A DNA stretch of 64,000 nt from Planctomycetota bacterium (GTDB lineage Bacteria; Planctomycetota; UBA1135). Positions 52,801 to 58,804 of this stretch are shown here, one piece after another (position 1 is the first letter of the stretch; the number at the start of each line of letters is the position of its first letter). The notes beneath the pieces were generated by a model. That model saw nothing but the letters and a program-made list of their open reading frames with translations. It made no database searches and had not been told where the DNA came from. The DNA lies in assembly GCA_021776795.1 (NCBI GenBank), contig JAJFFC010000008.1, positions 186,001 to 250,000 on the forward strand. Direction: 5' to 3'. Both the position numbers and the translations under genes were made by a program.

Positions 52801-53419
52801 AACTCAGCGGGGCGAACTGCAGGGTGCGCGCGCCTTCCTCGAGGCCTGAGGCATGCTGCTGCCACGACATCAAGTTGCACAGCGGCCGATGCGGCATGGC
52901 CACCCCCTTGGGGCGACCCGTGGAGCCCGAGGTGTACATCAAGTAGGCCACCTCCTCTGAGGTGTCAGCCTTGAGCTTCGGAAGTTCTACGGAGGATTCC
53001 CGAGCAAGTTCTTCCACGCAGAGCTGAGGAAGCGCACTCCCCAAAAAGCGACTCTCTTCGGAAGCGCTCAGGAACAGCGCCTTGGGGCCCGCTTCGGCCA
53101 GCATCATGGCCAAACGGGCCTGCGGATAACTAGGATCCAAAGGCAGGCAAACCGCACCCAGCTTCAGTGTCGCCAAAACCGCAGCGACTCGCTCAGGGCC
53201 ACGAGCTACGGCGAGACCGACGACGTCGCCCTGCCCAACTCCCTGCTGGTGAAGGGCTGCGGCCCAGGCATGAGCCACCTGATCCAGCAACGCACGACTC
53301 CAGACCTCGCCCTGGTGCAATAGGGCGGGCGCGTGCGGGTTCTGCTCCAGCCAAGGCAAGAGCAGCGAGGGCAGACTGCGTCCACAGCCCGCCTCGGCGA
53401 TGGGTTTAGGCGGTGACAA
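43880..53419 (-). CDS. Hybrid NRPS/PKS megasynthase: A-PCP-KS-AT-ACP-aminotransferase(class III)-C-A-PCP
   Basis: A 'YLMYTSGSTGRPKGVAMPH'; PCP 'LGGDSLACV'; KS 'TACSTSL'; AT 'GHSMGE'; ACP 'MGFDSLFLTQ'; AMT 'CNTGSEAVMAAMRVARTATGK' and 'AYGKVIGGGIPIG'; C 'HHLVADGWS'; A 'YILFTSGSTGRPKGVVLGH'; PCP 'LGGHSLLAARM'. Confidence 0.94.
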   Translation of the reverse strand: MSPPKPIAEAGCGRSLPSLLLPWLEQNPHAPALLHQGEVWSRALLDQVAHAWAAALHQQGVGQGDVVGLAVARGPERVAAVLATLKLGAVCLPLDPSYPQARLAMMLAEAGPKALFLSASEESRFLGSALPQLCVEELARESSVELPKLKADTSEEVAYLMYTSGSTGRPKGVAMPHRPLCNLMSWQQHASGLEEGARTLQFAPLSFDVSFQEIFATLGSGGTLVLMEEDDRLDSLRLAELLERQDIARLFLPAVALQELANAAMAAGLFPSSLREVIAAGEQLVVTPSLRSWFQGLPGTRLINQYGPSETHVATAYTLVGDAKSWPELPPIGTAISGVKTLVLQEDGSEAPLGELGELWLGGLAPALGYWQQSELSAECFTTLAEHGDGLWYRSGDQVVQDRDGNLHFQGRDDEQIKLRGYRIELGEVEACLASARGVGQVAVAKKDGPTGPRLIAYVVAQEGDTLRMAALRRHVAEQLPEYMVPASMMELDALPRTPSGKLARRELPLPDQQRPAQENPLIPAASADEAAAAKVWCEVLALEEVGVEDNFFALGGDSLACVRMAARLSQQLGREVPVTAPFRAPTIRTLLATVNDQGTTTPKRARRTNSPPHENDGIAIVGMHMQVPGANQLDQFWDLLQSGEDAIRHFSEEEMRAANVAEDLLQDPDYVRARGQIDQPTAFDAALFGISPREAILMDPQQRLFLQGCWAALEHAGYAPRSAPGAVGVWGGISTGMSNSTYLLRVLHARPGALGSADTLTAMLGNQNDYLCTRVSHLLDLHGPSVSVQTACSTSLVAIAEAVQSLRAGRCDMALAGGASVLFPQNQGYLHQEGDISSSDGRCRPFDRQADGTLFGDGVGVVALKRLQDAQADGDPIHAVIRGVGINNDGGARMSFSAPSAAGQAEVLALALEDAGWDPASVGMIEAHGTATPIGDPIEVDGLRQVYGHLPPSSCALGSVKSQLGHLIAAAGVSGLIKTVLALQHAEVPPTAHFAEAHPDLSLAQSPFYVTGQSSPWPEKSGPRRAGVSAFGLGGTNAHVLLEQAPPQAVEASDESTVTPAQLLPLSAASAGALSEQATALAHYLEKHREVALADVAKTLQQGREVMAHRAVVTAETINQAIEALRSPQLPRQTARPAVAEAAFLFPGGGAQYHDMGRGLLAQGGIVGETIEQGLTWLGQHQGPDLARLWWPREDSFSAQEAEALWQKPSWQLPAIYLLEVAVARLWQEQGLQPKAMLGHSMGEYAAACLADVMTLEEGLGLVLLRGQLFEQLPEGAMLSVALSEAELRAQLGDELDLAVVNSSELCLASGPVGALASLQAKLEEQGVDVARVRIDVAAHSQMVEKILPAFRAYLEQLDLQAPQIPIASNLSGAWLTAEEACSAEYWVRHLRETVRFADGLALVAADRSCQLIEVGPGRTLSSLARPALDASSGQVAWASLRHAEDERSDAVVWQEALGRAWCAGLDVDWSRLTAASAKRTPLPTYPFAKTEYFFVDPLAGSAEAVPAVEIDGHGAEENSAPAFAADMPRHERIQIRLAQILGQLSGHDPAAMDPEQPFLEMGFDSLFLTQASLAFKRAFQVRITFRQLFNEAPALASLAAYIDSQLEDDVEVEMPEASLAAASRESVAAGEAMVLPALHPEGADPGDQVWRFRPFTPVERGDDGGLTEQQQAHLEELIRAVNTKTPGSKRVTAAHRRTLADPRAVGGFKTMWKEIVYPLAVDRSKGARMWDIDGNEYVDAVGGFGAVLFGHAPDFVVDAVREQAAKNLDYGPTMELAGQLTDRLCAMTGMDRASFCNTGSEAVMAAMRVARTATGKDRIATFSGDYHGLFDEVLVRAQEAAGKRKNVPVAPGIPQGSNTNMMVLEYGLPASLELIRAHADDLAGVLVEPVQSRAPELQPHAFVKQLRELTEELGIPLIFDEIITGFRTHPRGAQAYYGIQADIAAYGKVIGGGIPIGVVAGKAEYLDAMDGGYWEYGDDSFPEAGVTYFAGTFVRHPLALAAMNAVMDRLEEGGEALQQGLNDRIAIFAAACNDDFEAANLPLRMLHFASMVYPKWGGDPEFESLWFQHMRLRGLHAWEGRPGFLTTEHGQEELDFMRRVFVEAAEAMVEGGFLHRDQVPAREEQLIPLTGPQQELWLTTRASEEASKALNEPCAFRLEGRVNTPVLERALRKLVERHDGLRAAAAADGSGLRVLPEVEAPTIVHHDLRKLSTAERATQREDIYRLDSREFFDLEKPPLLRVSLLQLGDEEYELLLTVHHLVADGWSISILFHDLAQFYSRMMQGRNEELGEAMPLSEFQAWDAEQKSSEEHAETLAFWRERFATLPEDLELPLDRPRPERRSYRGDRQFRHIDAAIGRALQEQATAQKCTLFSLLLAGYFSFLHRLTGQTDMVVGIPSAGQALLGANNLVAHCVHYLPFRMEIRPEESFASLTARIAEEMLAVNEHQDFTFGDLLQELRMPRDASRPTLLAVDFNVDPALEGMDFHGLESQYISTPRDFARLELQLNVIEDQGTLLLECDHATDIMDHATASHWMDAYEALLKCIAQNPETLVGELPAASSDQAVAPTVEVGPSLYAQRDFGPFQNVANMVSQQAARQGDAIALVDGERHLSYAELDRQANAFAHQLYSQGLRKGDVVALHLGRSLELSLAQLALWKIGGVCLALDPSHPLARREEMLRQSACKLILHGSEAPPESSLAFVPALPVAMNASTPKEATPWEEVTAQDPAYILFTSGSTGRPKGVVLGHGGFHNLLCAFAMRPGAKEEETWLAVITPTFDMSLVEVFVPLTVGARVVLTPGDQVLGGPELLAMIREHDIGVIQATPANWRMLLEAGLGPEDQLRIITGGEALTPALASQLLPCASELWNAYGPTETTVYACAAKIEQPLEEIPIGSPIHNLGLHILDANDQSVAPGEVGELCISGPGLAQHYLQLEEETATKFPTLMLDGKERRIYRSGDLARWNAQGEVQCLGRNDDQIKLRGFRLECGEVEAALESIPAVAQAAVALRQDESGDDLLVAWLRPVGQALPSAKELRGSLATRLPAYMLPGRFLQVSALPLSDSGKVQRSALTLPRQVTSVSADSGQSTEVFLQQVWASMLGLPAVDLDEDFFMLGGHSLLAARMLARVEDRYGLLLALEEVFRQPTIRGLAAVIEATLYQQQRQNDGQDGDREELRL

Positions 53420-53606
53420 AGCGTTCTACATGCTGTTCATCGGCAATACCTGGGGCAAGCTTGCCCTTTTGCCTCCTAGGATGAGGGGAATCCGGTGAAA
53501 TCTCCCTGTGATTTTGGAAAGGCCGTTCCCTTTTTCCTAAGCTCCGGCCCCATAAAGGCAATTTCCTAAGGACAGGAACCCCGGGAAGTGGAATTCTCCC
53601 CTTTTT

Positions 53607-53623
53607 TTGGCTGTCAGAAAGCA
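53607..53623 (+). promoter_or_regulatory. Possible sigma-54-type element (TTGGC...GC spacing) upstream of the mini PEP-CTERM gene
   Basis: TTGGCTGTCAGAAAGCA: GG-N10-GC spacing but the -12 element is AAGC rather than TTGC. Confidence 0.25.
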
Positions 53624-53708
53624 CCTAGGTAGGAATCCTGGGATACAATACCTAACCAGGACGCATCCCCTGAGTCCTTAGTAATTCCAAAACCCCCAGC
53701 ACATCCCC

Positions 53709-53930
53709 ATGCGCAAAGCTTTCATTCTTTCCATCGTCGCCATCCTGGTCCTGGGCCCAATGGCCGTTGCCCAACAGGGTTCTGTTGCCCGCGGTAACAA
53801 CCTGCAAAATGCAGCCTCCGCTGGCGCTCAGGTGCCCGTGAGTTCCCCCGAGCCGATCACCATGATCGCCCTCGCAGGTGGCGCTGCCGCCGCTGGTGGT
53901 CTTGCCCACCGTCGTCGCAACCGCAAGTAA
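53709..53930 (+). CDS. Mini PEP-CTERM protein (signal peptide plus short linker plus sorting signal)
   Basis: 'MRKAFILSIVAILVLGPMAVAQQ' signal, 'VPVSSPEPITMIALAGGAAAAGGLAHRRRNRK' C-terminus; directly upstream of exosortase. Confidence 0.85.
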   Translation: MRKAFILSIVAILVLGPMAVAQQGSVARGNNLQNAASAGAQVPVSSPEPITMIALAGGAAAAGGLAHRRRNRK

Positions 53931-53999
53931 GTCTAAGCTACAGGCCCTCCTGTCGCCGATAGGCTGAAAGTGACCTCGCCAGGCGCTAGACTTTCCCCT

Positions 54000-54860
54000 A
54001 TGGAGCGCCCGAATCCCCTTTTGTGTTTCGGGCTGCTCCTTGGCCTATTTGCCCCCCTGCTCTGGGAGTGGGGTGGTTACGTCGCCCAGGTTGCGCGCCT
54101 GAGCTACGCCTTACTGGTGCCCTTCTTGGCACTGTGGCTTTTCTGGCATGCCCGCGGTCACGAAGAAAAGCTTCCACGCTTTTTTGAAGCCAAGACCGAT
54201 GACCCCCTGCCATGGCTCCTGCTGTTTGGCGGCGGGGCTCTTTTTGTGATTGGCGGCGTTTCGTCCGTGTTCACGGTTTCGGTCGCAGGGTTCCCCTTAG
54301 CCATCATGGGCATATGCGGCCTCCTGACTGGCCGCCCTGGTTTGTGGCGCTATCGCTTCGCTCTGATCATGAGCCTGGCCATGGTTCCAATTCCCTTGCC
54401 CTTCTTGGACCGCTTCACCCCACTCATGGTGCAGGCCTCGGGAGACACCGCGGTCGCCATGTTGCGGGTGGTCGAATCTGGGGAAATCACCTGGGTAGGG
54501 AGCAATCTAAACTTTCGTGGCTGGGACATCTTCGTCGCGGAAGCTTGCAGCGGCTCCGGCACCCTGCTCACTCTAGGAGTCTTGAGCATGCTCCTCGCCG
54601 GCCTGTTCTCGATGCGCCTGTGGACGCTTGGCCTCATGTTGGTCCTAGTGGGCCCACTCACCTTGGTCGTCAATGGCCTTCGCATTGCCCTCACGGCTTG
54701 GATTCTCGATATTTACGGACCAGCGGCAGTGACGGGCAGCGGGCATGAAATTCTCGGCCAAGTGGTGGTGATCTTGGCTGGCGCAGGCTTCGCTGTCGCC
54801 GTCGACCGCCTCACCCGCCCTCGCAGCACCAAGACCGCCGAAGAAGAGGCACAAGCATGA
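54000..54860 (+). CDS. Exosortase (EpsH/Xrt family)
   Basis: Polytopic with conserved 'VAEACSGSGTLLTLGVLSML' (Cys), 'VNGLRIALTAW' (Arg) and 'GSGHEILGQ' (His). Confidence 0.92.
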   Translation: MERPNPLLCFGLLLGLFAPLLWEWGGYVAQVARLSYALLVPFLALWLFWHARGHEEKLPRFFEAKTDDPLPWLLLFGGGALFVIGGVSSVFTVSVAGFPLAIMGICGLLTGRPGLWRYRFALIMSLAMVPIPLPFLDRFTPLMVQASGDTAVAMLRVVESGEITWVGSNLNFRGWDIFVAEACSGSGTLLTLGVLSMLLAGLFSMRLWTLGLMLVLVGPLTLVVNGLRIALTAWILDIYGPAAVTGSGHEILGQVVVILAGAGFAVAVDRLTRPRSTKTAEEEAQA

Positions 54861-55501
54861 CTCGCATCTATCGCTTGATGGCGCTCATCGCTCTGAGTTT
54901 GGGCGGCGCCATTTCCTGGGGATCCTCTACCGGCTTGCTCAACCCCGGCGCTGAGCCTCAGCTGGATCAGCTGCCTAAGCAGTTTGGCCCGCTGCAACAC
55001 GTCACCACCTTCGATGTCGATAGTGGTCTCCTTGGCGACCTGCCTCCAGATGGCTTCACCTTCCAAGATCTGGCCGACGCCGACGGCAACATCGGCAAGC
55101 TGTATATCGCCTATTACAAGCGTGGGCGACGCTGGAGTGGGCGGCCACACGAACTCACCATTTGCTACCGCGCGATTGGCTATGACCAGCTCGGTGGCAC
55201 CGAACGCACTCTGGCCGACGGCTCGCGTGTGCGCTGGACCAACTTCACCAAAGACGGTCAAGAGATTCAGGTCGTGCATTGGCTACAACGCCCCGGCCTG
55301 CAGCCCGGCCACGATAGCGCCGGTGACTATCTGCGCCGGATGACCTCACTAGACGGGTTGCGCCAGGATGTTGCATCGGTCTATTTGGAGTATCCGGTCG
55401 ACGCTTCACCGAGCCAAGAAACCTTGTTAGAAGCCGCTCAGGCGGTCAGCGAGGCCCTGGCTGACATCTGGAAAGATCCTGTGGCAAAGCAGGATTCCTG
55501 A
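54857..55501 (+). CDS. Exosortase-associated EpsI-like protein (DUF3485)
   Basis: ATGA overlap with exosortase; 'KLYIAYYKRGRRWSGRPHELTICYRAIGYDQLG' typical EpsI H...C region. Confidence 0.87.
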   Translation: MTRIYRLMALIALSLGGAISWGSSTGLLNPGAEPQLDQLPKQFGPLQHVTTFDVDSGLLGDLPPDGFTFQDLADADGNIGKLYIAYYKRGRRWSGRPHELTICYRAIGYDQLGGTERTLADGSRVRWTNFTKDGQEIQVVHWLQRPGLQPGHDSAGDYLRRMTSLDGLRQDVASVYLEYPVDASPSQETLLEAAQAVSEALADIWKDPVAKQDS

Positions 55502-55585
55502 TATATTTCGGTGGGCAGCAGAACGCTCATCATTTCTTAGAGCGTCCACAGACTGCTTGCCCCTCAATCCGGCCCCCACAACAGG

Positions 55586-56734
55586 ATGAGTCCCTCAACC
55601 AAAGCCCCAAAACCCATCGGGGACATTTTGCCTCCAGGGCGCCAGCGTAAGCCGCTGGAGCAGGAGCTGTTTCTGCGCACCCTGAACCGCGAGGCTTGCC
55701 GTTCGGAGCGCACAGGTGAGGTGCTGTCGATGGTGGTACTCGGTTCCGCCAAGGCCAAGGATTTTGACCAGGCGCAGTTGCTGGACTACCTGCAGCGCCG
55801 TCTACGCCTGACCGACGAGATCGGGTGGCTGCAAAAGGACTTCCTGGCCATCTTGCTTCCCGCCACCACACCGCGAGAATCCGCCATCGTGGCGCACACC
55901 ATTGCCATGGCATTGGGCGAGGCCCATCAGCGCTTTAGCTGCCGCCTTTATTCCAACGCCGGCCAGGGTAAAGACATGAAGCCCTTGTCGGAGGAAGAGT
56001 TGCAAGCGGCTACAGCAGAGGCCAATGGCAATGCCGAAGGATCCTCCCCGCAAAGCTCCGCCATCGTTTGGGATTTGAAGCCAGAGGACCTCAGCCCCCT
56101 ATTCATGGTCCCTATGCACTGGTCCAAGCGTGCCCTCGACGTACTTGGCGCGGCCGTGTTGCTGGTCCTCACTTCACCCATCATGCTGATTACGGCATTG
56201 GCGATCCGGCTGGAGTCATGGGGCCCGGTGATCTTCCGCCAGGAACGCGTCGGCCATGGTGGCAAACCCTTCTCCTTGTTGAAGTTTCGCTCGATGGTGC
56301 AGAATGCCGAAGAGCTCCAAGACAAGTTGATGAAGCAGAACTTGCGCGACGGGCCTGCGTTCAAGATCCGTAACGACCCGCGCATCACGCGGGTTGGGCG
56401 CTTCATTCGCGCCACCGGAATCGATGAGCTGCCACAGCTCGTCAACGTTTTGCGTGGCGACATGACTTTGGTTGGCCCGCGTCCTCCACTTCCGAGTGAA
56501 GTTTTGCAGTACGAGGCTTGGCAAAAAGCCCGCCTGCGCATGGTTGGTGGTCTAACCTGCATCTGGCAAGTCGACGGGCGCCTGCGCAATGTCAGCTTCC
56601 GTGAATGGATGCGTATGGACATCCGCTACGGCAACCAATTCTCGGCCACGGACCGCATGCGCGCAACCACACGAGACATCGGTTTGATTGCACGCACCGC
56701 TTGGGTGGTGCTGTTCGGTCGCGGTGACCGCTAG
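55586..56734 (+). CDS. Bacterial sugar transferase (undecaprenyl-phosphate hexose phosphotransferase) with degenerate N-terminal GGDEF-like domain
   Basis: 'KRALDVLGAAVLLVLTSPIMLITALAIRLESWGPVIFRQERVGHGGKPFSLLKFRSM', 'DELPQLVNVLRGDMTLVGPRPPLPSEV'. Confidence 0.92.
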   Translation: MSPSTKAPKPIGDILPPGRQRKPLEQELFLRTLNREACRSERTGEVLSMVVLGSAKAKDFDQAQLLDYLQRRLRLTDEIGWLQKDFLAILLPATTPRESAIVAHTIAMALGEAHQRFSCRLYSNAGQGKDMKPLSEEELQAATAEANGNAEGSSPQSSAIVWDLKPEDLSPLFMVPMHWSKRALDVLGAAVLLVLTSPIMLITALAIRLESWGPVIFRQERVGHGGKPFSLLKFRSMVQNAEELQDKLMKQNLRDGPAFKIRNDPRITRVGRFIRATGIDELPQLVNVLRGDMTLVGPRPPLPSEVLQYEAWQKARLRMVGGLTCIWQVDGRLRNVSFREWMRMDIRYGNQFSATDRMRATTRDIGLIARTAWVVLFGRGDR

Positions 56735-56788
56735 GCCTTGCCCTTGCTAGTCCCTGCCCAGGGGCCAAGTCTTGCGCAAGGCTAAGGC

Positions 56789-58804
56789 TTAAGCGCCTGC
56801 TTCGCGAGCCAGTTCGCGGTAATAACCACGCCCGCGGAAAGGCTTGGCCTTGATCAAGACCGCGCCCATGCCCTGCGGCTGCAGCGATTCCATGACTTGG
56901 CCAGCGCGACGCACTTCGCCCAAGCTTTGGGTCTCGGCGGTCACGACAAGGACAGCCAGGGGTGCTTCGGCAATCAAAGCTTCGGCGATTGGCGCGGTGA
57001 GCAAGGCGGGCGCTACGACCAGCACTAAGTCATAGGCTTGGGTCGCAGATTCCACCTTGTGAATCCATTCATCCCATGCCGGGGGAATGTCTCCAGCGAC
57101 CTTGCCGTAGGGCAAGAAGTCTCCCGTGCCTGCGCGTGGAACGGCCTCGAGTGGGCCGCCAGCAAGCAAGCCAAGAAGGCCGCCGCCCGCTTTGCCTTGA
57201 CCTTGGTCGGCATCGGCAGCATCAATCACCAAGACCTTGCGGCCTAGTTGCCCAAGCTCGTTGGCGACATGCGACACGAAGTCGAGGTCGGCGCTTTGGC
57301 CACTGACTCCGGCCATCACCACCATGTGCGCACCATGGCGCTTGCGATCGCGGTCGAGGGACATGGCAAAGCGACGGATTTGCCCTTCGGCAAGGGTGCT
57401 GAGCTTCCCGGAAGTTGGTCCAGGTACAAAGCCGGAAGGCGCAAAGCCAAGAGCTCGTTGGACATCGCCCAAGGTATGGACGCGGTCATCGCGAAGATCC
57501 CACAACACGGGCAATAACACCGCAATTAGGAACGCAATGAACACCGCCATCATGAGGTTCTTCATGAGGCTGGACTCTCCCCGCGGGTCGACCTCGGTGG
57601 CGGATTGGTTGATTTGCGCATAACTCGGCGACTGCGCTTCCATTTGGAAGAATTCCAGGCGCTGGCTGAGACGAGCACGCTGCTCCAAGTCTCGCGGCAA
57701 TTCTTCTTCGAGAATGCGGCCGCGCTGGAATTTAGAAAGGAAGGCGGTGTTTTGGCCTTCGAGGTCCTGCAGGTCGGACTCGAGCGAAGTCACCGTGACC
57801 GATGCCCGCTGCACCGCAACTTCGGCATCTTGTAGGCGTGCCTTTTCTTGATCATTCAAGATCTCTTGCATCTGGCGCTCGATGCCCTCTCTCTGGCGCT
57901 CAAGTGCTGCACGCCCCGGGTGGGTATCGCCCAGGCCAGCAAGCTCTGCACCCAAACTAGAGTGCTGGGCCGCTAACGGCGAAAGAACATCGGAGAGCCC
58001 AGGTGCCAGGGAGCCCCAATCGGTACCGCCAGAGGCCGACGCCGCTCCCCCATTGGCGATTTCATCTTTTAGTGCGTCGCGATTGACTTCCGCCGCGCTG
58101 AGGTCGCGCTTGGCCTGGCTTACCGCCAGGCGAGCCTCTTCCAAAGCGGTGGACAAGGGGTTTGCCGTGCTTTCTTCAAAACTCGTGACCTTGAGCTCTT
58201 GCGACAGACTATTGATCTCGGCACGTTTTTCGTCAATCGAAGTTTGCACCAAGTCCAAGGCGCTCTGCAGCGTTTCCGGGCGCTTGTCTTCGGCGAAGAA
58301 ATACTCTTTGCGGTGCGCATCGGCAAAGGCCTGAAGCAGCGCATTGAGTGCGGGTTGGACCGCATTTTTGTCCGTAGACTGCAGGTTGATTTCAATCCGC
58401 GAGGATTTCGGCACTGCATAGGCATATAACTGCGAGCTAAAGCCGAGCACGGCAAAGTTCGCGTCGTTGCTCGAAGTCCAAGGCGGACCAATTTGTCCAC
58501 AACTGCGCAAGGCTGCCTCGACCACATCGGGACGGAACAACAAAGCCACCTGGTCATTGCGGAAGGAGTCGAAGTCGTAACTCGAATTCAAATCCAACTC
58601 GCGGTCATTCTGCAGGGTGCGCGGGAAGGTGCGCGAGACGTGTAGAGTGGCGTAGCTGGTGTAGAGAACTTGATCGCGATCCTTGACCAACTTGCCAAGG
58701 CCGATGGCCACGAGCACGAAGAGCAAGAACGCGGCCTTCCAATGCACCCGCAAACTGGTGAAGGGGTTGAACTCGCGGCGGTAACTGCGTGAGGAATCCG
58801 ACAT
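56789..58804 (-). CDS. Wzz/BY-kinase-like polysaccharide co-polymerase with degenerate ATPase domain
   Basis: Two flanking TMs and coiled coil; C-terminal ParA-like fold 'RKVLVIDAADADQGQ' but no Walker A Lys. Confidence 0.82.
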   Translation of the reverse strand: MSDSSRSYRREFNPFTSLRVHWKAAFLLFVLVAIGLGKLVKDRDQVLYTSYATLHVSRTFPRTLQNDRELDLNSSYDFDSFRNDQVALLFRPDVVEAALRSCGQIGPPWTSSNDANFAVLGFSSQLYAYAVPKSSRIEINLQSTDKNAVQPALNALLQAFADAHRKEYFFAEDKRPETLQSALDLVQTSIDEKRAEINSLSQELKVTSFEESTANPLSTALEEARLAVSQAKRDLSAAEVNRDALKDEIANGGAASASGGTDWGSLAPGLSDVLSPLAAQHSSLGAELAGLGDTHPGRAALERQREGIERQMQEILNDQEKARLQDAEVAVQRASVTVTSLESDLQDLEGQNTAFLSKFQRGRILEEELPRDLEQRARLSQRLEFFQMEAQSPSYAQINQSATEVDPRGESSLMKNLMMAVFIAFLIAVLLPVLWDLRDDRVHTLGDVQRALGFAPSGFVPGPTSGKLSTLAEGQIRRFAMSLDRDRKRHGAHMVVMAGVSGQSADLDFVSHVANELGQLGRKVLVIDAADADQGQGKAGGGLLGLLAGGPLEAVPRAGTGDFLPYGKVAGDIPPAWDEWIHKVESATQAYDLVLVVAPALLTAPIAEALIAEAPLAVLVVTAETQSLGEVRRAGQVMESLQPQGMGAVLIKAKPFRGRGYYRELAREAGA

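Noticed and set aside
53624-53629. CCTAGG palindromes upstream of both PEP-CTERM genes (53475, 53624, 11903) as a shared operator
   Set aside because: Same hexamer also occurs elsewhere in the window, and spacing to the genes differs; no real support
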